Below, piece by piece: positions 46,293-54,598 of a stretch of DNA of 64,000 nucleotides. The stretch spans positions 1-64,000 of the forward strand of contig NZ_JABJVY010000002.1 of assembly GCF_040750475.1 (NCBI RefSeq). The letters are read 5' to 3'. The notes under the pieces are model-generated. The model saw only the letters and a program-made list of their open reading frames with translations, was not told the origin of the DNA and ran no database searches. Every line of letters begins with the position of its first letter. Position 1 is the stretch's first letter. Source of the stretch: Amorphus sp040750475 (lineage in GTDB: Bacteria; Pseudomonadota; Alphaproteobacteria; Rhizobiales; Amorphaceae). Both the position numbers and the translations under genes were made by a program.

Positions 46293-47317
46293 CCGCTCAA
46301 CACCACGCGGCCGGTAACGCCGCGCCCCTCGATCATGGCATGAGCGCGGCCGACTTCGGCAAAAGGCAGCACGGTGTCGATCACCGGCACAATCTGCTTT
46401 GATGCCATCATCCGCAGTGCCTGGCGAAGGTCGGCGAAGGTGCAGTTGCCGGAGCCCATGATCCGCAGGCGCCGCCCGATCACCAGCCCCGGATTGATCG
46501 AGACGGGTGCCGCACCGATGTTGCCCAGCACCACGATGGCCGCATTCTGGGCGCAGGCGCGCATGCTCTCCGGCAAAGTGGCGGTGCCGACATTCTCCAG
46601 TACAACGTCGACGCCCTGCTTGGCCGTGCGGGACCAGACTTCGCGGCTGAAATCGAGCTTGGGGCTCACGACGATCTCGTCGGCGCCCGCCGCAGAGATG
46701 GCATCGACCTTGGCCTCGGAGGTGGAGACCGCGATCACGTGGGCGCCCACGGCCTTCGCGACCTTGATCTGGTGCAGGCCGAGCCCGCCGCTCGCGCCGG
46801 TCACCAGAACGACGTCGCCCGGACGCGTGTCGGCGACGCCGAGAGTGGCGCGGACCGACGTCCCGACCGGACAAGCCGCAAGCGCCGCCGGCAAGAGGTC
46901 CAGCTCGTCCGGGATCCGGAGGGCATTGGTCGCCGGTACGCAGCAAAACTCCGCATACCCGCCGCCGCCGCCATCCTCGCCGATGATAACGCTGTTGCGA
47001 CACAGATCGTGACGTCCGGCGAGGCAATGACGGCATTCGCCGCAGAAGCGCCGATGATAGACGACGACCCGTTCGCCGAGACGCGAGGGATCAACGTTCT
47101 CGCCGCAGGCGGCGATCTCTCCGGAAATCTCGTGGCCGAGCACCACGCCAGTCCGGTCGCGCGGGAGCTTGCCCGCACGCGATAGCACGTCATGGTAGCA
47201 GATGCCGGCAGCGTGAACGCGGAGGAGGACGTCCTCCGGTCCAGGCTCTGGGGTCGGGATCTCGATCACCTGGAAGACCTCGGGCCCACCGAATTCGTGG
47301 AAAGTTAACGCCTTCAA
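46286..47317 (-). CDS. Zinc-dependent alcohol dehydrogenase family oxidoreductase
   Basis: A 343-residue medium-chain dehydrogenase. The catalytic zinc residues are seen in GICYHD (C about 39) and GHE (about 62-63), and the structural zinc cysteines in CGECRHCLAGRHDLC (about 92-106). The NAD(P) loop is VTGASGGLGLHQIKVA. The chemistry may be oxidation of an alcohol, or reduction of an enoyl or carbonyl group, on the CoA-bound intermediate. The gene is four bases after the crotonase gene and overlaps the ligase gene. Confidence 0.92.
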   Translation of the reverse strand: MKALTFHEFGGPEVFQVIEIPTPEPGPEDVLLRVHAAGICYHDVLSRAGKLPRDRTGVVLGHEISGEIAACGENVDPSRLGERVVVYHRRFCGECRHCLAGRHDLCRNSVIIGEDGGGGGYAEFCCVPATNALRIPDELDLLPAALAACPVGTSVRATLGVADTRPGDVVLVTGASGGLGLHQIKVAKAVGAHVIAVSTSEAKVDAISAAGADEIVVSPKLDFSREVWSRTAKQGVDVVLENVGTATLPESMRACAQNAAIVVLGNIGAAPVSINPGLVIGRRLRIMGSGNCTFADLRQALRMMASKQIVPVIDTVLPFAEVGRAHAMIEGRGVTGRVVLSGW

Positions 47318-47321
47318 TTTC

Positions 47322-48068
47322 CTAACCTTTCCGGGCCGCGAAACGCGCAGCGCCGTCTTTGTAGTCTCCGAAGGATTCCAGCCACGCCCGCACCTCGATC
47401 ACTTCTTCACGCTCGGCGGCTGAGAGCCGGCGGACCGCAAAGCCCGCGAGCCGCTTGTGAGCCTGCACGGCTGCGGCGGGCTTGGCGGCAAGCGCGCTTG
47501 CTAGCTCCAGGGCGCGGGAGAGCGGGTCTTCCGCGAGTTCGCTGACGAGGCCGACCGCCCGGGCCGTCTCCGCATCGAGGGACTCGCCGAGCAGCAGCAT
47601 CCGCATCGCCGCGTCGCGGCCGATTAGATCCGCCAAATGCATCGCGCTCACCGCCGAGATCATGCCGTGATTGACCTCGGGATAGGAGAGGCGGGCCTGC
47701 GGTGCACAGATCCGGAAATCGCAATGAATCGCGAGGGTAAGGCCCATTCCGACGCAATGGCCATGCAGGGCGGCAACCACAGGCTTCCAGAGCGGTGTCG
47801 CCATGCCGGGAATGGCGGCAAGCAGGATCTCGGTCGAAACCATCCGGCTGGTCTCCCGGACCTCGGTGATGTCCGAACCGGCGCAGAAGGCGCGCGGACC
47901 GGCCCCGCACAGGACCACGGCCCGAACGTCCGTATCGGCGGCCAATTCGCTCCACATGGCTCCAAGACGCTCCTTCGACGCCACGTCGAGGGCATTCAGG
48001 CGTTCGGGCCGATTGAGGGAGACGACCGCCACGCCGTCGTCCCGTCGATCAAGAAGGATACTGTCCAA
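47322..48068 (-). CDS. Enoyl-CoA hydratase/isomerase (crotonase) family protein
   Basis: A 248-residue crotonase. The oxyanion hole is AFCAGSDI (about 60-67) with a second glycine in HGHCVGMGL, and a glutamate of YPEVNHG corresponds to one catalytic glutamate of hydratases. The second glutamate position near ISAVSAMHL is not clearly conserved, so isomerase or hydrolase activity is also possible. It starts at TTG: a stop lies four codons upstream and GAGG sits seven bases before the TTG, so this is the only reasonable start. It is the first gene of a seven-gene operon and is divergent from a LysR gene. Confidence 0.9.
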   Translation of the reverse strand: MDSILLDRRDDGVAVVSLNRPERLNALDVASKERLGAMWSELAADTDVRAVVLCGAGPRAFCAGSDITEVRETSRMVSTEILLAAIPGMATPLWKPVVAALHGHCVGMGLTLAIHCDFRICAPQARLSYPEVNHGMISAVSAMHLADLIGRDAAMRMLLLGESLDAETARAVGLVSELAEDPLSRALELASALAAKPAAAVQAHKRLAGFAVRRLSAAEREEVIEVRAWLESFGDYKDGAARFAARKG

Positions 48069-48179
48069 TCGTCTGCCTCATCGTCTGAGTGCACGAATTA
48101 GATGCAGCGATTAGGAACTAGACAAATACGGAATTTTTCCAACTTCATACGCGAATGCTATGGATCGGAGAGAACGACG

Positions 48180-49160
48180 ATGGATGAGAGCCAGGGTGTG
48201 GCCGCAACAGATGCGCAAGTCGACGGCTGGAGGGCGCGCGGGTCCTCGTCGCGGATCAGCCTGCGCCAGCTCGAGGCATTCGATGTGGTCGCGAGCGAAG
48301 GCAGCATCACCGCCGGGGCCGACCGGCTCGCCCTTTCGCAGCCGAGTGTCACCCGGCTGATCGCGGATCTGGAGCGCAATGTCGGCTTCGCCTTGTTCCG
48401 CCGCGACCGCAAGCGCCTTGCCATCACCCCCGAAGGCCGGCAGTTCTGGGAGGAGGTCAACCGCTGCTTTACCAGCCTGGATCGGTTGACGCGGTTTGCC
48501 GACGACATCCGGGACCTGCGGGCCGGCAGTCTCCATGTGGCCGTCGTGCCCGCCCTCAGCCTTGGCCCGGTGCCGCGTGCGATCGCCCGGCTGACCTCCG
48601 ACCGGCCCGAGATTTCGGTGCTGTGCGAACAGAGAACTTCAGAGCGCACTTTGGTCGCCACGGCGGCCGAGGACATCGATGTGGCCGTGTCGCTGGGCTG
48701 GGGCCGCATGCCCGGGGTCGCGACCATCGCCCAGTACACCACGGAGTGCGTCTGCGTGATGCCCGGCGGTCACCCGCTCGCAGGACGAGAGACCGTGGGT
48801 CTCGACGATCTCCGTGGCCTGCGGCGCGTGGGCCTGCCGCACTACACGTCCGTGAGCCTGCAACTGAACAAGCTTCTGGCCGAGGCGCAGATCGATCCGC
48901 GTCCCCAGGTAGAGGCGCTGATCTCGTCCATGGCCTGTGCGATGGTGGCCGAAAATATGGGGGTGAGCGTCCTGGACCCTTTCACAGCGGCGGTGTTCTC
49001 GGGCAAGTCGCTCGTGTTTCGACCGTTCCAGCCGCGGGTCGCATTCGATTTCCGCCTCGTACGACCGGAGCGGCGCATGCCATCGAAACTCGCTAACGCG
49101 TTCATCGAACTCGTCGTGCAGGAATTCGAGGCGGACCCTCGCATCCGGCGCGTGGAGTAG
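48180..49160 (+). CDS. LysR-family regulator of the CoA-ligase/TAXI operon
   Basis: A 326-residue LysR protein with an unusually long N-terminal extension of about 20 residues before the helix-turn-helix (ISLRQLEAFDVVASEGSITA and DRLALSQPSVTRLIADLE). The C-terminal effector domain begins near residue 115. The ATG at 48180 has GGAGAGAA ahead of it. It is divergent from the crotonase gene (111-base spacer with GGAATTTTTCC at about 48131) and probably controls the seven-gene operon in response to an acid or CoA intermediate. Confidence 0.9.
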   Translation: MDESQGVAATDAQVDGWRARGSSSRISLRQLEAFDVVASEGSITAGADRLALSQPSVTRLIADLERNVGFALFRRDRKRLAITPEGRQFWEEVNRCFTSLDRLTRFADDIRDLRAGSLHVAVVPALSLGPVPRAIARLTSDRPEISVLCEQRTSERTLVATAAEDIDVAVSLGWGRMPGVATIAQYTTECVCVMPGGHPLAGRETVGLDDLRGLRRVGLPHYTSVSLQLNKLLAEAQIDPRPQVEALISSMACAMVAENMGVSVLDPFTAAVFSGKSLVFRPFQPRVAFDFRLVRPERRMPSKLANAFIELVVQEFEADPRIRRVE

Positions 49161-49464
49161 TTCGACTGCCGCTCGGGTTGGTGCGATCGCGCTGGACGCT
49201 CTAAGGTCGGCGAGCGGATGGTATGCTAGCCGGTCGAGGATGCTCGGAACGAAGGGATCGTCATCATTCCGCTTTGCCCCGTTCGCAAAGGCTCAGATCG
49301 ACCGCCATCCCGAAGGCAGGACGTGCTGCGTCAGTCATAGCTTGGCAGTCGCGGTTCAAACCATCCGAACGCACGTGCTTTCACGAAATCGCAGAACGAT
49401 TCTGACGCTTTATTTTAGTGCGTTTCCGAACGGCCAACCGGTTTCCACTCGACCTGGAAATGCT
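49161..49464. other. Intergenic region between convergent lysR and tetR
   Basis: About 300 bases without a gene. Its right end contains the Rhizobiales repeat at 49401-49468. Nothing else is recognised. Confidence 0.5.
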
Positions 49465-49468
49465 TTAG
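49401..49468. repeat. Rhizobiales-type intergenic repeat element
   Basis: On the minus strand this reads CTAAAGCATTTCCAGG, a few bases, GTGGAAACCGGTT, then CGGAAACGC, ACTAAAATAAAGCG. It closely follows a repeat that I recall as common in Rhizobium, Mesorhizobium and relatives (consensus like CTAGAGCATTTCCAGGAAAA, GTGGAAACCGGTTTTCC, CGGAAATGCGT, AAAACAAAGAG, TAGAGCG). The family match is from memory. The TetR stop codon lies inside the element. Confidence 0.6.
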
Positions 49469-50103
49469 GTCCCCGCACGCTCCGCCGCGGCGCCACGGAT
49501 GATCAGATCGATGGATGCTTCGAAACGCGCATCAAAATTGGTGTCGAAGATCTGCGCTGCCGCGCGCAGAAGGTAAGGATAGCGTGTCGCCGCAAGCTGC
49601 TCGAACGCATCACGCCGGGTCGCGAGATCGAGGGCCTCCGGGACGGTCGGATCGAGGGCCTGCTCTTCGGCCGTGAAACCCAGCACCATATAGAGCAGCG
49701 TGAACGAGCCGGTCGCCGCCTCCTCCGGCGACAGGCCGGCTTCGGACAGCGCCGCCAACATCGGCTCGGCAACACGCAGCACGTTGTCCGTCACTACGTA
49801 GGTTCCGGCGAAAAGCCGTGCGCCGTCGCGATGGGCGAGCAGGCACCGGCGAAGCTCGCGTGCAATCGCCTGTAGTCGCTCCTGCCATGTAAGCCCTTCC
49901 GCCTTGTCGGGAATCCGCACATTGGCGATTAACGCATCGGCAATGCCATCGATCAGGGCGTGCTTGTTTGGAAAGTGCCAGTAGATCGACGGAGCACGGA
50001 TGTTCAGCTCGGCGGCAACCTTGCGCATCGTGAGGCCTTCCAGGCCGCCCTTATCGAGTACATCTATCGCCGCTCGCACCACATCGTCCCGTTCGAGTCC
50101 CAA
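49465..50103 (-). CDS. TetR-family regulator
   Basis: A 212-residue repressor: N-terminal helix-turn-helix (GLTMRKVAAELNIRAPSIYWHF, about 24-45) and a C-terminal ligand domain of the TetR_C (tetracycline repressor-like) class. It starts at TTG 50103, eight bases after AGAGGAA; the usual N-terminal ERDDVVRAAIDVLDKGG is complete from this start. An ATG with an internal start would lose the helix-turn-helix. It is divergent from a broken hydrolase and an FAD monooxygenase. Two candidate operators with GTTAG/CTAAC halves lie at 50131-50158 and 50631-50670, so it probably represses itself and the monooxygenase. Confidence 0.9.
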   Translation of the reverse strand: MGLERDDVVRAAIDVLDKGGLEGLTMRKVAAELNIRAPSIYWHFPNKHALIDGIADALIANVRIPDKAEGLTWQERLQAIARELRRCLLAHRDGARLFAGTYVVTDNVLRVAEPMLAALSEAGLSPEEAATGSFTLLYMVLGFTAEEQALDPTVPEALDLATRRDAFEQLAATRYPYLLRAAAQIFDTNFDARFEASIDLIIRGAAAERAGT

Positions 50104-50130
50104 AACGCATTCCTCTCGAATGGAAAACCA

Positions 50131-50158
50131 ACAGCGTTAGCTTCGCGGCTAACACTGT
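50131..50158. promoter_or_regulatory. Palindromic TetR operator candidate
   Basis: ACAGCGTTAGC-TTCGCG-GCTAACACTGT is an inverted repeat with 11-bp arms and one mismatch, located 28 bases before the TetR start and 19 bases before the hydrolase remnant. It is the expected place and size for an autoregulatory TetR operator. Confidence 0.65.
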
Positions 50159-50176
50159 AAGCCGGAGGGATCTCAC

Positions 50177-50620
50177 ATGACTGTTCGCTACGGCAAGCGG
50201 AAGTTGGACGTGCCCACAGTGGTGCTGGTCCACGGCTCCTAAGGCGGGGCTGGATTTGGCAGCATGTGACACGATTCAGGGACGAATGCGCACAGGGTGG
50301 CAACGCCGGGCCTAAAGGACTTGGCGAGTGGCCCCATCTTCTCAGAGCACGCATGAGCTGGCTCACTCATGTTGCCGACATCGTCGAACTGCTTCGGTTT
50401 GAGGGATGCGCGGCAGCTAGCCTTTGTTGGGCACAGCTACGAAGACCCGATTGCCACGCTCGCCGCTGCGCACGGTCGGACCGTCAGCGACATATGTGCT
50501 CCACCCGCTGTCGCCTTTGGCGTGACCGGCGATTTGGCCATCACCTCGCACTCCGCCAAGGTCGCAGCGCTGCTTGCGGCGATCCTGCCCGGCTGGCGGA
50601 GCGGCACGTGGCTATTGGCT
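50177..50620 (+). pseudogene. Remnant of an alpha/beta hydrolase gene
   Basis: The sequence still spells an alpha/beta hydrolase in pieces. ATG 50177 opens with VPTVVLVHGS (the family's first strand and oxyanion loop) and hits TAA at 50240. In another frame GWIWQHVTRFRDE and then LTHVADIVELLRFE follow (about 50248-50405). Back in the first frame LAFVGHSYEDP (nucleophile elbow GHSYGG-like, with GG changed to ED) appears near 50420. A later PPAVAFGVTG resembles a C-terminal motif, suggesting internal deletion. One stop and at least two frameshifts make a working enzyme unlikely. The original enzyme was probably an esterase-like hydrolase co-regulated with the monooxygenase. Confidence 0.7.
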
Positions 50621-50630
50621 TGCAACTGTC

Positions 50631-50670
50631 AATCTAACATCGTTAGTTTGAATCTAACATCGTTAGTTTG
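50631..50670. repeat. Tandem 20-bp repeat, probable TetR operator
   Basis: AATCTAACATCGTTAGTTTG occurs twice in direct succession. Each unit holds CTAAC-ATC-GTTAG, and the junction forms GTTAG-N7-CTAAC, close to the spacing of the operator at 50131-50158 (N8). It lies directly before the monooxygenase start, where a bound repressor would block transcription or the promoter edge. Confidence 0.65.
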
Positions 50671-50680
50671 GATGGTGATC

Positions 50681-52129
50681 ATGGAAATGAATGTTGATGT
50701 CGTCGTCGTGGGAGGTGGGCCGGTCGGTCTCTTCGTCGCGAGCGAGCTTGCGCTCAGAAAGGTCTCTGTCGCCGTGCTGGAGCGGCGCCTGGAGAGGGTC
50801 AGCCAGTCACGGGCGCTGACCGTTCATGGCCGGACGCTCGAACTGTTTGCGCTTCGTGGCATCGCCGAGCGCTTCCTGTCTCGAGGCGTGAAGGTTCCGA
50901 CCGGCCATTTTGCGGTCCTCAATACGCGGCTCGACTTTTCCGTCTTCGAAACGGAATTTCCCTTCACGCTGTTTCTGCCTCAAGCCGTCACCGAGGAGCT
51001 TCTCGAGGAGCGCGCCTTGGAGCTGGGGGTGCGGCTCTTCCGTGGCCACGTGGTGGAGACGGTGGCGGAGACGGGCGAGGGCGTGGAGGTTGCCGGCGAG
51101 GGATCCGACGGGCGGTTCCGGGTAACGGCCGACTATGTGGTCGGAGCCGATGGAGCCCGCAGCGTTGTCCGCAATCAGGCGGGCATTGTCTTCGAAGGCC
51201 ATCCCAATCGCGCGAGTATGATGCTCGCCGACGTGGTGTTGGGAGCACCTCCGGACGCGCCAGTCGTCTCCACGCACACCGAAGCTGGCTGTCTGATGTT
51301 GGCGCCGCTCGGTGACGGGGTGCACCATCGCATCGTCGCGGTCGACCCAGACCGGACCGGCGTCCCCGTCCAGGAGCCGGTCACCCTGGAAGAGATCACC
51401 GCTGCAACGATGAAGATCCTCGGCAGAAACGTCGAGCCCCACGACCCGATCTGGTTGTCGCGTTTCGGCACCGAAACGCGACTTGCCGAGACCTACCGGA
51501 AGGGGCGAATTCTGCTTTGCGGCGACGCCGCCCACGTTCATACCCCGGCTGGCGGCCAAGGGATGAACGTTGGTCTGCAGGATGCGATGAACCTCGGCTG
51601 GAAGCTCGCACGGGTCGCGCGCAAGGAGGCCTCAGACGACCTTCTGAATACCTATGAGGCTGAGCGTCACCCGGTCGGGCAGACGCTCTTCCGCAACACC
51701 CTGGCGCAGACCTCGCTGATCGCGAACTTCGCCCCGGGCAACCTCGCGCTCCGCGAGACCCTGGACGCGATATTGCAGCTACCTCCGGCGAATCGGCTCT
51801 TGGCGGAAGAGCTTTCGGGGTTCGGGATCCGGTACGAAGCGCCGCTTCTTCTACCACACGGCTGGAGGCACGATCCGGGGCACAGTGGCCGGCGTGCGCT
51901 GGACCGACCGGTCCGGATGGACGACGGACGTACGGTCGGGCTCCACGAAATGCTGACCCGGGGCGATTGGCTGTTGGTGCGCACCACGAGCCCGAACCCG
52001 CCGATCGTATCGGTTCCAGGCGGCTTCGTATCGGCGACCATCGTGGAAGGCGAGGAACTGGTCCCGGGCGAAAAGGCGATACTCGTGCGTCCCGACGGCT
52101 ACGTCGGCCCGGTCTTTCCCGCAGGTTAA
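50681..52129 (+). CDS. FAD-dependent aromatic monooxygenase-like protein
   Basis: A 482-residue class A flavin monooxygenase (PheA/TfdB/MhpA type). It has the N-terminal Rossmann motif VVVVGGGPVGLFVASELAL, the NADPH/FAD DG motif YVVGADGARSVVRNQ (about 150-164), and the GD motif LLCGDAAHVHTPAGGQGMN (about 279-297). Such enzymes hydroxylate phenols, polyketides or tetracycline-like drugs. The C-terminal thioredoxin-like domain is short but present (VRPDGYVGP near the end). The start is ATG 50681; ATG 50672 is also in frame. It is controlled by a TetR protein and followed 17 bases later by a RidA gene. Confidence 0.9.
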   Translation: MEMNVDVVVVGGGPVGLFVASELALRKVSVAVLERRLERVSQSRALTVHGRTLELFALRGIAERFLSRGVKVPTGHFAVLNTRLDFSVFETEFPFTLFLPQAVTEELLEERALELGVRLFRGHVVETVAETGEGVEVAGEGSDGRFRVTADYVVGADGARSVVRNQAGIVFEGHPNRASMMLADVVLGAPPDAPVVSTHTEAGCLMLAPLGDGVHHRIVAVDPDRTGVPVQEPVTLEEITAATMKILGRNVEPHDPIWLSRFGTETRLAETYRKGRILLCGDAAHVHTPAGGQGMNVGLQDAMNLGWKLARVARKEASDDLLNTYEAERHPVGQTLFRNTLAQTSLIANFAPGNLALRETLDAILQLPPANRLLAEELSGFGIRYEAPLLLPHGWRHDPGHSGRRALDRPVRMDDGRTVGLHEMLTRGDWLLVRTTSPNPPIVSVPGGFVSATIVEGEELVPGEKAILVRPDGYVGPVFPAG

Positions 52130-52146
52130 GCGAAGGAATGCCTGTA

Positions 52147-52548
52147 ATGCAGATTCTCAATCCGCCGACCGTGGCCCCGCCAATCCAGGGCCTCTATGCG
52201 CAGTTGACTATAGTGGACACTGGTCGGATCGCGTTCCTCGCCGGCCAGGTCGCACTCGACAGGTCGGGCGATCTCGTTGGCCCCGGAGATCACCGGCTCC
52301 AGGCCGCACAGTGCTTCCGGAACATCAAGGCGGCGCTTGTCGCTCTCGGCGTTGGCCCGCAAGCGATCGCGAAGATGACGATCTACGTCGTCGACCACAA
52401 GCCGGAGCGGATCGAAGAGATCTTTGGGGCCGGAGCGGACGTATTCGGGGACGCATGGCCGGTGACCGCCAGCACCTATCTGGGTGTGGGGTCCCTCGGC
52501 TTTCCGGAGTGGCTCGTCGAGATCGACGCAGTGATTGCGCTCGGGTGA
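52147..52548 (+). CDS. RidA-family protein lacking the catalytic arginine
   Basis: A 133-residue Rid protein that follows the monooxygenase gene in the same operon. It has the family fold marks FLAGQVALDRSGDLVG, NIKAALVALGVG and VEIDAVIAL. At the place of E. coli RidA Arg105 the sequence reads WPVTAST, so alanine or threonine replaces the arginine needed for imine deamination. It may have another hydrolytic role, as in the Rid groups without that arginine. ATG 52147 is chosen because AAGGA lies nine bases before it; the ATG at 52138 is too close to that site. Confidence 0.88.
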   Translation: MQILNPPTVAPPIQGLYAQLTIVDTGRIAFLAGQVALDRSGDLVGPGDHRLQAAQCFRNIKAALVALGVGPQAIAKMTIYVVDHKPERIEEIFGAGADVFGDAWPVTASTYLGVGSLGFPEWLVEIDAVIALG

Positions 52549-53024
52549 GATCCGCCCCGGACGGAGGACGACCGGCTATATCGCCGCCGCCCGCCTAGCG
52601 AGCGCCAGGAAGGCAGGTTTTGTAGCGCTTGACAGTTGTGTGCCACTGAGCAGGTGGCTGTCGCGAGGTGGACTTACGGACTCAATCCGGTTGCTGTTTG
52701 TTGGTCTGGTTGCTCGGCCACCTTCGCTCGGTCGGCTTTGCGCCAAAGTCGGTCGTATGCGTCTGCTTCGGCGGCGCTTAAAGTCTGGCGTCCGGCAACC
52801 GCAAAACATTGGCCGCCGTTTTCAATGGCTGGGCCCGTCGCGCCGACGCGAGCCCCACGCCATTTGGAAGAAGTTTACCGGTTCGCCTTCGGCACGACGT
52901 GGACGATCAACATCATCATCTGGCGTGGCGCGGTTCCGATGGCTCTATCGTTCTCGAGACTTCTCGCGAGGTGCTCGCAAACGGGGTGGTCCACGAGGGC
53001 CCCAGGTTAGGATTTCCGGATTGC
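52549..53024. other. Region between convergent genes, possibly degenerate
   Basis: Nearly 480 bases between the RidA gene (+) and the aminotransferase end (-). Several short frames on the plus strand have unusual composition, and one near 52860-52990 (HHLAWRGSDGSIVLE) vaguely recalls an IS6-type transposase. The likeness is too weak to claim, but the region may be a remnant of an inserted element. Confidence 0.35.
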
Positions 53025-54395
53025 CTATCCGAGTTCGGCCGTCACGTCGTCGAGGGCGCGGCCAAGGCGCGCGAACATTTCCCGCGTCTCGTCGGCGGTA
53101 ATGATCTGGGGCGGCGAGAGGCCGATCCGGTTGCCCATCAGGCGGGTGATCAGCCCGTGCTTGCGCGTGGCGGCATCTAGCCGCGCCATCACCTTGAGCG
53201 ACGGATCATGCATGGCCTTCGTCGATTTGTCGGCGACGATCTCGATCGCGCCGATTAGCCCGACACCGCCAGAATCGCCGACGAGAGGATGATCCTTCAG
53301 GTCGGCAAAGCCCTTCAGAAAGATCGGTTCGAGGCCCTTCACGCGCCCGACGATGTCCATCTCCTCGTAGATCGTCAGTACTTCCAGCGCGACTGCGGAG
53401 GCGACCGGATGGCCCGAATAGGTGTAGCCATGGGTGAAGCTTCCGAAGTGATCGCTCTGGGCCATCATCGTTTCGAAGACCCGTTCGCCGATGATCACCG
53501 CGGAGATCGGAATGACCGCCGCCGAGAGCGCCTTGGCCGCGCAGATCAGATCCGGCCGGATGCCGTAGGTCTGGCTGCCCCACATCTCGCCGGTGCGCCC
53601 GAAGCCGCAAATGACCTCGTCCGCGACGAACAGGATGTCGTATTTGTCGAGGACGGCCTGCACCTTCTGGAAATAGCCGGCCGGCGGCGTGATCACGCCG
53701 CTGGAGCCCATGACCGGCTCCGCCCAGAAGGCCGCAATGGTCTCCGGGCCTTCCTTCAGGATCAGCGCTTCCAGCTCCTCGGCGAGACGCGTGGAGAACT
53801 CCTCTTCGCTCTCGCCGGGCTCGGCGAGGCGATAGTGGTAGGGCTGCGTGACATAGAGGAAGCCGTCGAACGGCAGTCCGAACCCCTGGTGGAAATTCGG
53901 CTTGCCGGTGAGGCAGGAGGTCAGGGTGCCGGTGCCGTGATAGGCCTGCGTTCGCGAGATGATCTTGCGCCGCTGCGGCTCGCCGCGCCCGTGCCAGTAA
54001 TACCAGACGAGCTTGATCGCGGTGTCGTTGGCCTCGGTGCCGGAGGACTGCAGCAGCACCTTGTCCATGCCGTCCGGCGCGATGGAGGCGAGCTTGGCCG
54101 ACAGGAGCCCTGCCGCCGGCGTGCCCGACCCACGGAAATTGTGATAGTAGCCGATCTCGGTGATGGCCTTTTTCGCGACCTCGCCCAACCGCTCGCTGCC
54201 GAAGCCGAGCGACGCGCACCAGAGCGCGGCGACACCCTCGATATATTCCTTTCCGTCTTCGCCGAAGACGTAGATTCCCTCGCCTCTGACGAACAGGGTC
54301 GGCCCAAGGTCGAGGTGCTCGCGAAGGTTGGTGTGCGGGTGAACCTGATGCGCGGCGTCGAGAGCTGCGGCGGGACTGCGATTGATGAGGGACAT
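53025..54395 (-). CDS. Class III omega-aminotransferase
   Basis: A 456-residue PLP-dependent aminotransferase of class III (omega-amino acid:pyruvate or diamine type). It has the phosphate-binding SSGTEAND, the conserved aspartate in LFVADEVICGFGRTG and the PLP lysine in CAAKALSAAV (about residue 288). Substrates of this group include putrescine, beta-alanine, taurine and amines near them. It is divergent from an aldehyde dehydrogenase gene, which would oxidise the aldehyde it makes. Two tandem palindromes upstream (54444-54478) match those before the dehydrogenase and the ABC importer, so the three units are probably one regulon. Confidence 0.94.
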   Translation of the reverse strand: MSLINRSPAAALDAAHQVHPHTNLREHLDLGPTLFVRGEGIYVFGEDGKEYIEGVAALWCASLGFGSERLGEVAKKAITEIGYYHNFRGSGTPAAGLLSAKLASIAPDGMDKVLLQSSGTEANDTAIKLVWYYWHGRGEPQRRKIISRTQAYHGTGTLTSCLTGKPNFHQGFGLPFDGFLYVTQPYHYRLAEPGESEEEFSTRLAEELEALILKEGPETIAAFWAEPVMGSSGVITPPAGYFQKVQAVLDKYDILFVADEVICGFGRTGEMWGSQTYGIRPDLICAAKALSAAVIPISAVIIGERVFETMMAQSDHFGSFTHGYTYSGHPVASAVALEVLTIYEEMDIVGRVKGLEPIFLKGFADLKDHPLVGDSGGVGLIGAIEIVADKSTKAMHDPSLKVMARLDAATRKHGLITRLMGNRIGLSPPQIITADETREMFARLGRALDDVTAELG

Positions 54396-54443
54396 CCGGA
54401 TCGTTTCTCTAAAGGAACGCCGAGTGGGCGGGAATTGATGGCG

Positions 54444-54478
54444 TTCCGTACAATAGAATTGTGTTGCTAACAGTAGAA
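54444..54478. promoter_or_regulatory. Tandem 15-bp operator pair, aminotransferase promoter
   Basis: TTCCGTACAATAGAA (54444-54458) and TTGCTAACAGTAGAA (54464-54478) have the form TTC-N9-GAA and are spaced exactly 20 bp apart. They lie 49 bases before the aminotransferase start. Confidence 0.65.
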
Positions 54479-54598
54479 TTCACCGTCTTGCGTTCGTCAA
54501 GAGCGGTGTTTCAGCTCTTTCGTGAGAAGGCACGTCCGAGATGGCTGACGCTTGAGCCGATCTTCACGTGGGCCTCTTGAATCTTGGCTCTTCCGGAA

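Noticed and set aside
50631..50670. Start of a CRISPR-like array
   Set aside because: Only two repeat units, no spacer between them, and no cas genes. A duplicated operator explains it better.
52549..53024. Possible transposase remnant near 52860-52990
   Set aside because: Only a short stretch vaguely resembles IS6-type transposases. There are no terminal inverted repeats, no target duplication and no catalytic residues in place.
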